Source: Schumannella luteola
GTDB lineage: Bacteria; Actinomycetota; Actinomycetes; Actinomycetales; Microbacteriaceae
Assembly: GCF_013408685.1 (NCBI RefSeq)
Contig: NZ_JACBZY010000001.1
Coordinates: 1,116,001 to 1,180,000, forward strand
Length of the DNA: 64,000 nucleotides
Direction: 5' to 3'
Of this stretch, positions 42,186-50,120 are shown one piece after another (within the stretch, counting starts at the first letter, position 1; every line of letters begins with the position of its first letter). The notes below the pieces were generated by a model. The model searched no databases, was not told the origin of the DNA, and saw only the letters and a program-made list of their open reading frames with translations. A program made the translations under genes and the position numbers.

Positions 42186-42914
42186 TCAGGAACGCACGAA
42201 CGGAGCGGTGCCGTCCGAATCGAGTGGCGACTCGAGCCCCTGGCGCGCCTGGCTGAGGTGCGCGGTCATCGCCGCACTCGCCGCCTCGCCGTCGCCGTCG
42301 CGGATCGCCTCGAGGATCGCGGCGTGCGCTCCGATGATGCTCTCGAGGTCCCCGCCCTCAGCCACCCATCCATTCCACACGCGCTGGCGGATGCGGCGCA
42401 GCAGCGGCTCGAGCGCGTCGAGGGTGAGGGTGAAGAGGTCGTTGCCGGCGGCGTGCGCCACGGCGGAGTGGAAGGCGACGTCGGCGTCGTGCAGGCTCTC
42501 CGGTGAGTCCACTGAGCGCAGCGCCTGCAGCGCCTGCTCGATCTGGTCGAGGCTTCCGTCGGAGCGGTTCGCTGCGGCGAGGCGCGCGTTCCCGACCTCG
42601 ACGACTTCGCGGAACTGCTGGATCTCCTCGTCGGACACCTCCGCGTTGGCGATGCGCCACGAGAGCAGCCGCGTCAGGTGCGACGCGTCCGGTGTCGACA
42701 CGACGCTCTCCCGGCCCTGCTGCCTCTTCACGAGTCCGATCGTGGCCAGGCCTGCGATGGACTCGCGGACGACCGGGACGCTGACGCCGAAGCGCGCTGC
42801 CAGCTCGCCGGTCGGCGGCAGCGTGGCGCCGTCGCGGAGTCCTTCTTCGTCGATCAGCTCCACGATCGCCTCGGTCACCTGATCGGTGAGCGGCAGGCGT
42901 TGCACCTTCGGCAT
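42186..42914 (-). CDS. FadR-subfamily GntR transcriptional regulator
   Basis: A 242-residue regulator. The winged HTH (about 8-72) has TDQVTEAIVELIDEEGL, TGELAARFGVSVPVVRESIA and the wing residues GLVKRQQGRESVV. The C-terminal FCD domain (about 90-220) binds a carboxylic-acid effector; DADVAFHSAVAHAAGNDL and IGAHAAILEAIRDGD contain the His/Asp residues that usually bind the metal. It sits between the MHS transporter (same strand) and the divergent RraA/aldonate genes, with matching 19-bp operators on each side. The effector is probably a sugar acid or KDG-type intermediate, as known for related regulators of hexonate pathways. Confidence 0.92.
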   Translation of the reverse strand: MPKVQRLPLTDQVTEAIVELIDEEGLRDGATLPPTGELAARFGVSVPVVRESIAGLATIGLVKRQQGRESVVSTPDASHLTRLLSWRIANAEVSDEEIQQFREVVEVGNARLAAANRSDGSLDQIEQALQALRSVDSPESLHDADVAFHSAVAHAAGNDLFTLTLDALEPLLRRIRQRVWNGWVAEGGDLESIIGAHAAILEAIRDGDGEAASAAMTAHLSQARQGLESPLDSDGTAPFVRS

Positions 42915-42982
42915 AGCGACTCCTCGCGGTCGACGAAAACGCTAGCAGGGTGGCCGCCCGCGATGGGCTCCTTGCAACTTGC

Positions 42983-43001
42983 CAACTTCTCTTATAAGTT
43001 G
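42983..43001. promoter_or_regulatory. Presumed GntR operator B (gntR/rraA divergent region)
   Basis: CAACTTCTCTTATAAGTTG is a 19-bp site with perfect 6-bp arms (CAACTT/AAGTTG). A further half-site CAACTT lies at 42975-42980. It is 33 bp before the RraA ATG and about 70 bp before the GntR start. Confidence 0.75.
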
Positions 43002-43033
43002 CCATCTGGCCAGCGACGACCAGGAAGCGATCC

Positions 43034-43720
43034 ATGACGATCCAGAAGACGACCTCGACCGCGACGACGGATGAGCACGAGCTGCTCGCGCGGATCCGTG
43101 ACGAGCTCTACACACCGGTGATCGGCGACATCCTCGACGGACTCGGCCGACCCCACCAGTTCCTCCCGCCCGAAGTCCGCGGCCTCACCAGCGACATGAT
43201 CGTCGTCGGCCGCGCCATGCCGGTGCTCATCGCCGACGTCTTCGGAGCGCAGCCTCAGCCGTTCGGGCGTCTGACCGAGGCACTCGACCAGCTCGAGCCC
43301 GGCGAGGTGTACCTCGCTCGCAACGCCGACATCCCGACCGCCGCGTGGGGAGAGATCCTCACGGCGACGGCGCGGCGGCGCGGTGCGGCGGGTGCGGTCG
43401 TCGATGGCTACCACCGCGACACCCGCGGCGTGCTCGCTCAGGACTGGCCGGTGTTCAGCCGCGGTTCCTACGCGCAGGACGCCGGCGTGCGCAAGTCGGT
43501 CCTCGACTACCGGGTCCCCATCGAGATCGGCCAGGTGCATGTCGTGCCCGGCGATCTCATCGTCGGCGACCGCGACGGCGTCGTCGTCATCCCCCAGGAC
43601 GTCGAGACCGAGGTGATCGGACTCGCCTTCGAGAAGGCGGCGACCGAGAACCTCGTCCTCCGCGCGATCGAGGGCGGGATGTCCTCGACCGAAGCGTTCC
43701 GCACATTCGGCGTGCTCTGA
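43034..43720 (+). CDS. RraA-family protein (HMG/CHA aldolase-like or oxaloacetate decarboxylase-like)
   Basis: A 228-residue protein of the RraA/dimethylmenaquinone methyltransferase-like fold. Members include 4-hydroxy-4-methyl-2-oxoglutarate/4-carboxy-4-hydroxy-2-oxoadipate aldolases and oxaloacetate decarboxylases. The signature is [15 protein letters not shown], with Asp124-Gly125 and Arg128-Asp129 of the metal/pyruvate site, followed by [15 protein letters not shown]. The early part has [26 protein letters not shown] precedes the ATG. It is the first gene of a block with MFS, dehydratase, aldolase, kinase and two dehydrogenases, controlled from operator B. Its reaction here is unknown; cleavage or decarboxylation of a hydroxy-oxo acid from the pathway is a reasonable guess. 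Confidence 0.82.
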   Translation: MTIQKTTSTATTDEHELLARIRDELYTPVIGDILDGLGRPHQFLPPEVRGLTSDMIVVGRAMPVLIADVFGAQPQPFGRLTEALDQLEPGEVYLARNADIPTAAWGEILTATARRRGAAGAVVDGYHRDTRGVLAQDWPVFSRGSYAQDAGVRKSVLDYRVPIEIGQVHVVPGDLIVGDRDGVVVIPQDVETEVIGLAFEKAATENLVLRAIEGGMSSTEAFRTFGVL

Positions 43721-43755
43721 GCACACAACCCACATCGCCCAAAGGAGGACGATCG

Positions 43756-45060
43756 ATGGAGAAGCAAGTCATCAGGAGAGTCACGAGGCGGATCATCCCG
43801 TTCCTCGTGCTGCTGTACGTGGTCGCCTACATCGACCGCTCGAACGTCGGATTCGCCAAACTGACCCTGCAGTCGGAGCTCGGGCTCAGCAACGCCGCGT
43901 TCTTCATGGGAACAGGCATGTTCTTCATCGCGTATGCGCTCTTCGAGGTTCCGAGCAACGCCATCCTCACCCGCGTGGGAGCTCGGCGATGGTTCTCGAG
44001 GATCCTGATCTCCTGGGGCGCTGTGACGATGCTCACCTCGCTGGCCACCGGAGAGCTGACGTTCTACCTCGCGCGATTCCTGCTCGGAGCCACCGAAGCC
44101 GGGTTCTATGCGGGAATCCTGTTCTACCTGACGAAGTGGTACCCGAAGCGCCACCGGGCGTGGATCTACGGGCTCTTCATCTTCGCCAATCCCCTCTCCT
44201 TCGTCGTCGGCAACCCGATCCTCGGAGCGCTCTCCGGTCTCGACGGGGTCCTCGGCATCCACGGATGGCAGTGGATCTTCCTCGTCACCGGACTGCCCGC
44301 CGTGATCCTCGGTGTCGTGACGCTGCGCTTCCTGACCGACAGCCCGGATCAGGCGAAGTGGCTGCCCGACGACGAGCGGAGCTGGCTGACCGAGGAGATC
44401 GCTCGCGATGACGAGTCCAGCCCGAAGACCTCGAGCATCCTCGCGCCGCTGCGCAGCGGGCGCGTGTGGTTCTTCGTGGTGCAGTTCCTCATGATCGTCG
44501 TGGCCTCCTACGGCCTCAGCTTCTGGCTTCCGACGGTCGTCAGCGGCTTCGGGGTCTCGGACGCCGCCACCGGATGGCTGTCCGCGATCCCCTACGTGTG
44601 CGGCGCCGCGGCGCTGTACCTCATCCCTCGTTCCGCCGACCGGCGGCAGGAGTACTTCTGGCACATCGCCGTTCCCCTCGTGGTCGCCGGCGTCGCGATG
44701 GCGCTCAGCATCATCGTGCACGAACCCGCCCTGCGGCTGGCCTTCATGTCCGTCGCCGCGGCGGGCATCCTGGGGCCGCAGGCCGTCTTCTGGTCGCTCA
44801 CCTCCCGCCTGTTCAACAGCGCGGGATCGGGAACCGCGATCGCGACCGTCAACTCGGTGGGCAATCTCGGCGGATGGCTCGGGCCGCTCGCGATCGGCGC
44901 GATCGTCGACGCCACGGGTGCGGCGACCGACGGCCTCTGGATCATCGCCGGCGCCGCGGTGGTCGCCGCTGCCCTGGTTCCCGGAGTCGCCGTGCTCGTG
45001 CGTCGCCTCGACCGCAGCGTCGCCGCGCCGTCGAGCACCCCGGCCTCGACGCCGCAGTGA
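43756..45060 (+). CDS. MFS transporter, anion:cation symporter (ACS) type
   Basis: A 434-residue transporter with 12 helices related to hexuronate, galactonate and tartrate symporters. Typical ACS motifs include LLYVVAYIDRSNVGFAKL in helix 1, FFIAYALFEVPSNAILTRVG in helix 2 and the A-like motif RVGARRW. FLLGATEAGFYAGILFYLTKWYP and RHRAWIYGLF are also characteristic of the family. AAAGGAGG lies 8 bp before the ATG. It directly follows RraA and precedes the dehydratase, so it probably imports an aldonate or hexuronate used by the pathway. This block therefore has two different transporters, with the MHS protein on the opposite strand. Confidence 0.9.
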   Translation: MEKQVIRRVTRRIIPFLVLLYVVAYIDRSNVGFAKLTLQSELGLSNAAFFMGTGMFFIAYALFEVPSNAILTRVGARRWFSRILISWGAVTMLTSLATGELTFYLARFLLGATEAGFYAGILFYLTKWYPKRHRAWIYGLFIFANPLSFVVGNPILGALSGLDGVLGIHGWQWIFLVTGLPAVILGVVTLRFLTDSPDQAKWLPDDERSWLTEEIARDDESSPKTSSILAPLRSGRVWFFVVQFLMIVVASYGLSFWLPTVVSGFGVSDAATGWLSAIPYVCGAAALYLIPRSADRRQEYFWHIAVPLVVAGVAMALSIIVHEPALRLAFMSVAAAGILGPQAVFWSLTSRLFNSAGSGTAIATVNSVGNLGGWLGPLAIGAIVDATGAATDGLWIIAGAAVVAAALVPGVAVLVRRLDRSVAAPSSTPASTPQ

Positions 45061-45128
45061 CCTCATCGGGCCGCCGGTTCACGATCCGGCGGCCCGGCCT
45101 CGCAAACCCCAACCTGGAGACCGCTCTC

Positions 45129-46385
45129 ATGTCTGCAATCCGATCCGTCACGACGGCCGTCATCGAGGCCAATTTCGACTGGACCATCATCCGCATCGAG
45201 ACCGCCGACGGCGCCGTCGGCTGGGGCGAATCGTTCTTCGCCCCCGGCTTGACGCGCATCATCGAGCAGATGGGCGACCTGATCGTCGGCGATGATGCGC
45301 GCAACATCGAGCGGATCGGCGCGCGCCTCCGTGCCGCCGCATCGGGGGCCGGCTCGGTCGGCGGCATCGTCCACAACGCGCTCTCGGGGATCGACGCGGC
45401 GCTGTGGGATCTGGCTGCGCGCCAGCTCGGCGTTCCGCTGTGGCGTCTGCTCGGCGGGCGCTTTCACGAGAGCGTCCGGGTCTACGCCGACTGCCACGGA
45501 GGCACCGGGCTGATGGGCCTCGGCCCGATGCTCGAGATCCGCCGGCCGCGCTGGGCGGCCGCCGACGCGATCGCCGAAGGGTCGATCGGAGCGAGCCTCT
45601 TCGACCCCGGTGCCGAAACCGAGCCGATCGACCTCGAGCTGCTGCACCGTCGTGCGGCCGAGGCTGTCGGCAAGGGCTTCGACGCGCTGAAGTTCGATCT
45701 CGACGTGCCCGGCCTGGTTCCCGAGCGGGCCGGCTCCCGCACCATGCCCGCGGGCGCGGAACGGCTCGCGAAGGACATGGTCGACGCGATCCGCGATGGC
45801 GCCGGTCCCGGCGTCGAGCTCGCTTTCGATCTGCACTGGCGCTACGACGTCGCCTCGGCCGTGCGACTGGCGGAGGCGGTGTCGCATGCGCCGATCCTCT
45901 GGCTCGAGGATCCGCTTCCGCCCGAGAACGTCGCGGGGCTGATCTCGCTGGCGCAGGTGTCGACGGCTCCCATCGGGGGAGGCGAGAACCTGATCGGCTA
46001 TCGCTCCTTCGACCCCCTCATCCAGGCCGGATCGCTCTCGGTCGTCACCCCCGATCTCGGCAAGTTCGGGGGAGTCAATGAAGCACGCCGGCTGGCCGCG
46101 GCGGCGCACGATCGCGGCCTCCAGGTCGCGCCGCACAACATCGCCGGGCCTATCGGCACGGCCTTCGCCGCTCAGGTCTCCTCGACTTGGCCGAACTTCC
46201 TCGCGCTCGAGTTCCACGCCCAGGACGTGCCGTTCTTCGACGAGGTGGTCGGTCAGCAGGTCATCGTCGACGGGTCGATCCCCATGACCGACCGCCCGGG
46301 TATCGGCTTCGAGCCGGATCTCGAGGTCGTGCGCCGCTGGGCCAAGCCCGGCGAGCGCATCTTCGGGGACGATCTCGATGACTGA
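45129..46385 (+). CDS. Enolase-superfamily acid-sugar dehydratase (galactonate dehydratase-like)
   Basis: A 418-residue mandelate racemase/muconate lactonizing-type protein that probably dehydrates a sugar acid to a 2-keto-3-deoxy acid. The N-terminal capping domain (1-130) includes GAVGWGESFFAPG. The barrel has KFDLD, then the metal/acid segment AFDLHWRYD, Glu in WLEDPLPPEN, Glu in GGGENL, Asp in TPDLGKFGG and the base His in APHNIAGPIG. This Asp-x-His plus Glu, Glu, His set matches D-galactonate-dehydratase-like enzymes. GGAGA lies upstream of the ATG. It overlaps the aldolase gene by 8 bp. The actual substrate (gluconate, galactonate or another) cannot be decided from sequence; the gluconate-forming genes downstream favour gluconate. 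Confidence 0.87.
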   Translation: MSAIRSVTTAVIEANFDWTIIRIETADGAVGWGESFFAPGLTRIIEQMGDLIVGDDARNIERIGARLRAAASGAGSVGGIVHNALSGIDAALWDLAARQLGVPLWRLLGGRFHESVRVYADCHGGTGLMGLGPMLEIRRPRWAAADAIAEGSIGASLFDPGAETEPIDLELLHRRAAEAVGKGFDALKFDLDVPGLVPERAGSRTMPAGAERLAKDMVDAIRDGAGPGVELAFDLHWRYDVASAVRLAEAVSHAPILWLEDPLPPENVAGLISLAQVSTAPIGGGENLIGYRSFDPLIQAGSLSVVTPDLGKFGGVNEARRLAAAAHDRGLQVAPHNIAGPIGTAFAAQVSSTWPNFLALEFHAQDVPFFDEVVGQQVIVDGSIPMTDRPGIGFEPDLEVVRRWAKPGERIFGDDLDD

Positions 46386-47013
46386 GCAGGCCCGTGCCGT
46401 GCACCCCGCTGACGTCCAGCAGCGCATCATCGCTCAGCGGGCGGTTCCTGTCGTGCGCGCGGCCGACCCCGACGCCGCGGCGCGCATCTGCGCCCTGCTC
46501 GTCGACGCCGAACTCGACGTGATCGAGTTGACCACGACCATCCCGAGATGGGATGAGGCGCTCGCCGCGGCGCGCGCGGCCCATCCTGGTGCCGCCATCG
46601 GGATGGGCACGGTGACCTCGGCCGTGGATGCGGAGCTGGCGATCGAGCACGGCGCCAGCTTCCTGGTCAGCCCATTCCCGGCGCCGGCGGTCCGCGCGGT
46701 CGCCGCCGATCACGGCGTGCGCTTCGCGGAAGGCGGATCGACCCCCGGCGAGATCGCCGCGGCGGCGCAGCATGGACTGTGCAAGCTGTTCCCGGCACAT
46801 CTCGGCGGCGTCGCCTACCTGCGGACCCTGCTGGCCGTGCTGCCGCACGCGTCGATCATGCCCACGGGAGGGATCAGGATCGCCGACGTCGGCGCCTGGC
46901 TGACCGCGGGTGCCGTCGCGGTGGGAGTGGGGAGTGATCTCTACTCCGCCCCCGATGTCGCGGCGGCGGTTGCGGAGCTCCGTGCTCAGCTCGAGACGGC
47001 GTCGACGCCGTGA
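46378..47013 (+). CDS. eda: KDPG/KDPGal-type 2-keto-3-deoxy-6-phosphoaldonate aldolase
   Basis: A 211-residue class I aldolase that splits 2-keto-3-deoxy-6-phosphogluconate (or -galactonate) to pyruvate and glyceraldehyde 3-phosphate. The Schiff-base Lys is Lys136 in CKLFPAH, with Glu50 in VIELTTTIP and GIGMGTVTSA-like text (AAIGMGTVTSA). PTGGIRIADVGAWL binds phosphate. The ELTTTIP segment is closer to the galactonate-type (DgoA) pattern than to E. coli Eda, so the sugar epimer is uncertain. Length is typical. ATG lies within the end of the dehydratase gene (8-bp overlap), and the stop overlaps the kinase start. Confidence 0.9.
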   Translation: MTEQARAVHPADVQQRIIAQRAVPVVRAADPDAAARICALLVDAELDVIELTTTIPRWDEALAAARAAHPGAAIGMGTVTSAVDAELAIEHGASFLVSPFPAPAVRAVAADHGVRFAEGGSTPGEIAAAAQHGLCKLFPAHLGGVAYLRTLLAVLPHASIMPTGGIRIADVGAWLTAGAVAVGVGSDLYSAPDVAAAVAELRAQLETASTP

Positions 47014-47936
47014 CCCGCGTCGCGGCGATCGGCGAGTGCATGATCGAGGTCGCCGTCGGCGACGACGGCGCGGCGGCGATCGGCTTCGCCGGGGACACCT
47101 TCAACACGGCGGTGTATCTTCGGCGGCTGCTTCCGAGCGAGGCCCGCGTTCAGTACCTCACGGGGCTGGGGGACGACTGGCTCAGCGAGCAGCAGGCGGT
47201 CGCCATGCAGGGTGAGGGGATCGAACTCGAAGCCCACCGCGTGAGCGACGCCTCTCCCGGTCTGTATCTCGTCCGCAACGACGCGGCGGGCGAGCGCTTC
47301 TTCACCTACTACCGCGACGCCTCGCCGGCACGCGGGATGTTCGGTCCCGGATGGGATGCGGAGGTCGCGGCGAGCATCGACGGCGCCGACCTGGTCGTGT
47401 TCTCGGCGGTGACCGTGCAGATCCTCACTGCCGACGGACGGCGTGGGCTCGGTGAGCTGCTCGCACGCCTGCGACGGGCGGGTGCGACGATCGCGTTCGA
47501 CGCGAACTATCGGCAACGAGGATGGCGGAATGCGGCGGACGCTCAGGCGGCCATCGACGCCGCGGCCGCGCACGCCGACCTCGTGCTGCCGTCGCTCGAC
47601 GACGAGCGTCTGCTCCGTTCGGAGGATGCCACCCCCGAGTCGGTCGGAGAGCACTACCTCCATCTCGGAGCCCGTGAGGTCGTGGTGACCGACGGCCCCG
47701 GCGAGGTGACGGTGATCCGCACCGACGGCGTGGAGCGCATCCGCACCACGCCCGATGCAGCGCCGGTCGACACGACCGGTGCGGGCGACGCCTTCGATGC
47801 CGGCTACCTCGCGGCCCGACTCGCGGGACGCTCCGGCCTCGACGCGGCGCGGTCGGGTCAAGCCCTCGCCGGTCTGGTGATCCGGCATCGGGGCGCGATC
47901 GTGCCCCGCTCGGTCTCTCTGGAAGGAGTCCTCTGA
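47010..47936 (+). CDS. kdgK: 2-keto-3-deoxygluconate kinase (PfkB/ribokinase family)
   Basis: A 308-residue sugar kinase. GECMIEVAV at the N-terminus and the GFAGDTFNTAVYLRR motif (residues 26-40) are characteristic of KDG kinases. The C-terminal PfkB signature DTTGAGDAFDAGYL holds the catalytic base Asp260 and anion hole GAG (258-260 region). SLDDERLL near 195 is also typical. It phosphorylates KDG to KDPG, linking the dehydratase with the aldolase. GTG start overlaps the aldolase stop (GTGA). The gene order dehydratase-aldolase-kinase gives a complete semi-phosphorylative Entner-Doudoroff branch. Confidence 0.93.
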   Translation: MTRVAAIGECMIEVAVGDDGAAAIGFAGDTFNTAVYLRRLLPSEARVQYLTGLGDDWLSEQQAVAMQGEGIELEAHRVSDASPGLYLVRNDAAGERFFTYYRDASPARGMFGPGWDAEVAASIDGADLVVFSAVTVQILTADGRRGLGELLARLRRAGATIAFDANYRQRGWRNAADAQAAIDAAAAHADLVLPSLDDERLLRSEDATPESVGEHYLHLGAREVVVTDGPGEVTVIRTDGVERIRTTPDAAPVDTTGAGDAFDAGYLAARLAGRSGLDAARSGQALAGLVIRHRGAIVPRSVSLEGVL

Positions 47937-48712
47937 TGGCATCGCATCCGATGTTCGACATCTCGGGGCGCATCGCGCTCGTCACCGGCTCGACCCGCGG
48001 CATCGGCCTCGCGCTCGCGCGGGGCCTGCTCGAGGCGGGTGCGATCGTCGTGGTCAACAGCCGTCAGCACGACCAGGTGGCCGAGCGTGTCGATCAGCTC
48101 GCGACCGAGTTCGGTGCCGACCGGGTGCGAGGTGAGGCGTTCGACGCGGCCGAGCCCGACGAGGTGCGACGCGCGATCGACGGGATCGAGGATCGCCTCG
48201 GACCGATCGAGATACTCGTCAACAACGCCGGCACTCAGCTTCGCGGGGACATCCTCGACTACACCGACAGCGACTGGGACGCGATCACGCGAGCCAACCT
48301 CGATTCCGTCTTCGTGATGAGTCGCGAGGCAGGCCGACGGATGGCTGAGCGCGGCCACGGCAAGATCGTGAACATCACCTCGCTCCAGGCCCAGGCGTCA
48401 CGCCCGGGCATCGCGCCCTACGCGGCGACCAAAGGGGCGGTGAAGATGCTGACGCGAGGTCTCGCCGGCGATCTCGCCCGTCGCGGCGTGCAGGTCAACG
48501 CGCTCGGACCCGGGTACTTCGTGACCGAACTCAATCAGGGTCTTCGCGACGACGAGCGCTTCGATTCCTGGCTCCGTGATCGCACCCCGGCGGCGCGGTG
48601 GGGCGAGCTGGACGATCTGGTCGGCACGCTCCTCTATCTCGTGTCGCCCGCGTCGGATTTCGTCAACGGACAGTCCGTCTACGTCGACGGCGGCATCCTG
48701 GCGGTCCTGTGA
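47936..48712 (+). CDS. idnO: Gluconate 5-dehydrogenase-like SDR
   Basis: A 258-residue short-chain dehydrogenase, probably reducing 5-keto-D-gluconate to D-gluconate with NAD(P)H. Motifs are TGSTRGIG (17-24), NNAGTQLRG, the catalytic Ser in NITSLQAQ, Tyr162 and Lys166 in YAATKGA, and GPGYFVTELN. The opening MFDISGRIALVTG and the NNAG-(T)-QLRGDILD segment resemble IdnO/gluconate 5-dehydrogenases. ATG shares one base with the kinase stop (TGATG). Its neighbour is an idonate dehydrogenase-like gene, as in E. coli idn operons. The direction and cofactor are inferred. Confidence 0.87.
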   Translation: MASHPMFDISGRIALVTGSTRGIGLALARGLLEAGAIVVVNSRQHDQVAERVDQLATEFGADRVRGEAFDAAEPDEVRRAIDGIEDRLGPIEILVNNAGTQLRGDILDYTDSDWDAITRANLDSVFVMSREAGRRMAERGHGKIVNITSLQAQASRPGIAPYAATKGAVKMLTRGLAGDLARRGVQVNALGPGYFVTELNQGLRDDERFDSWLRDRTPAARWGELDDLVGTLLYLVSPASDFVNGQSVYVDGGILAVL

Positions 48713-49773
48713 GCCGGACGCCGAGGTCCACGCATGCCGTCGTCGTGCACGCAGCCGGAGATCTCCGCATCGACGAGGTCGACCTACGGCGCCCGGATCC
48801 CGACGAGGCGGTCGTGCGGGTCACGTACGGCGGGATCTGCGGATCGGACCTGCACTACTGGCGTGACGGCGCCGTCGGCTCGGCCGTGCTGCGCGCGCCG
48901 ATGGTGCTGGGCCACGAGGTCGTCGGGACGGTCATCGAGTCCGCCGCCGACCTCAGCGGCCCGCCGGTCGGCGCCTCCGTCGCGGTCCACCCGGCGACGC
49001 CGGGAGCCGACATCGATCCTCCGGGGCGGGAGAACCTGTCCCGCGGCGGCACCTACCTCGGCAGCGCCATGGACTTCCCGCACACGGACGGCGGGTTCGT
49101 CCACCACCTCGTCGTTCCGACTCGCATGCTCCGCGTCGTTCCGGCCGGACTCGACCATCGTCGCGCGGTGCTCGCCGAACCCGCCGCCGTCGCGTGGCAC
49201 GCCGTCCGGCAGGCCGGCGACGTCCGGGGGAGGTCGGTCGCCGTCGTGGGCGGCGGTCCGATCGGCGCGCTCAGCGCAGCGGTGGCGCGCCGCGACGGGG
49301 CGTCGGCGGTGAGGGTGCTCGACCTGTTCTCGAGACCGGTCGAGGCCGCACGGGAGCTGGGCGCGGACGGCGTGCTCGTCTCCGACGAGCAGTCGGTCGC
49401 GCAGATCGAGGCGGATGTGGTCATCGAGTCATCCGGCTCGCCGGCGGGTCTCGCACTCGCGATCCGCATCGCTCGACGCGCGGGTCGTGTGATCATGGTC
49501 GGTCTGCTTCCGGCGGGTGATCAGCCGGTGCCGATCGCCGCTGCGACGCGCAAGGAGCTGCAGCTGGTCGGCTCGTTCCGCTTCACCGAGGAGATGGACG
49601 AGGTCGTGCAGGCGCTCGCCGACGGCTCTCTCGACGTCACGGGGGTCGTGACCCACGTCGTCGACGCGTCGGATGCGGTCTCCGCGTTCGAGACCGCATC
49701 CGACGCGCGACGGTCGGGCAAGGTGCTGCTGAGCTTCGGCCCGACGATCCCCGAGGACTCCGATCGGCGGTGA
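48709..49773 (+). CDS. idnD: L-idonate 5-dehydrogenase-like zinc alcohol dehydrogenase, structural zinc site lost
   Basis: A 354-residue medium-chain dehydrogenase that probably oxidises L-idonate to 5-ketogluconate. Catalytic zinc ligands are visible: Cys44 in GGICGSDLHYW, His69-Glu70 in LGHEVVGTV, and a downstream Glu in LAEPAAVAWHAV. The Rossmann motif is VVGGGPIGALSAAVARRDG. The four structural-zinc cysteines normally found around residues 94-115 are absent; the segment reads HPATPGADIDPPGRENL, although the flanking LGSAMDFPHTDGGFVHHLVV is idonate-dehydrogenase-like. GTG overlaps the SDR stop (GTGA). It is the last gene of the block and converges on the PTS cluster 33 bp away. Confidence 0.87.
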   Translation: MSRTPRSTHAVVVHAAGDLRIDEVDLRRPDPDEAVVRVTYGGICGSDLHYWRDGAVGSAVLRAPMVLGHEVVGTVIESAADLSGPPVGASVAVHPATPGADIDPPGRENLSRGGTYLGSAMDFPHTDGGFVHHLVVPTRMLRVVPAGLDHRRAVLAEPAAVAWHAVRQAGDVRGRSVAVVGGGPIGALSAAVARRDGASAVRVLDLFSRPVEAARELGADGVLVSDEQSVAQIEADVVIESSGSPAGLALAIRIARRAGRVIMVGLLPAGDQPVPIAAATRKELQLVGSFRFTEEMDEVVQALADGSLDVTGVVTHVVDASDAVSAFETASDARRSGKVLLSFGPTIPEDSDRR

Positions 49774-49806
49774 ATCGCGCCGCCTCGCCGGCTCAGTCGA
49801 GCGAGG

Positions 49807-50109
49807 TCACGCCCGGAGGGCGGCCGTCACGTCGTCGAAGACTTTGGCAGCGTTCATCATGCCGAAGTCCTGCGCCGAGATCGCCAGAACGGGAACGCCC
49901 TCGGGTGCCATGCCGCTGATGTCGTCGAGTGCGAACCGGATCTGAGGTCCGAGGAGCACCGCCGACGCGTCGCCGATGTGCTCGTCGACCTCGACCAGAG
50001 GTACGGCGAGGACGGAAGCGGAGGCACCCAGCTCCCGGGCGCGCTGTTCGAGCTTGTTCTGGAGGATGCCGGTGCTCATGCCGGCGTTGCAGACGAGGAG
50101 GATCTTCAT
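49807..50109 (-). CDS. PTS lactose/cellobiose-type IIB component
   Basis: A 100-residue cytoplasmic IIB domain. The phosphocysteine is Cys7 in LLVCNAGMSTG, the P-loop of the Lac family. AVLLGPQIRFALDDI and the C-terminal DFGMMNAAKVFDDV are typical. It receives phosphate from IIA and passes it to the sugar bound to IIC. It is the last gene of the PTS operon, 11 bp after the IIC stop. Confidence 0.93.
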   Translation of the reverse strand: MKILLVCNAGMSTGILQNKLEQRARELGASASVLAVPLVEVDEHIGDASAVLLGPQIRFALDDISGMAPEGVPVLAISAQDFGMMNAAKVFDDVTAALRA

Positions 50110-50120
50110 GGTGATGACTT

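Noticed and set aside
43985-44010. Frameshift in the MFS gene near 44.0 kb
   Set aside because: The reading frame from 43756 to 45060 is continuous with all 12 helices. Apparent alternative frames are shadows.
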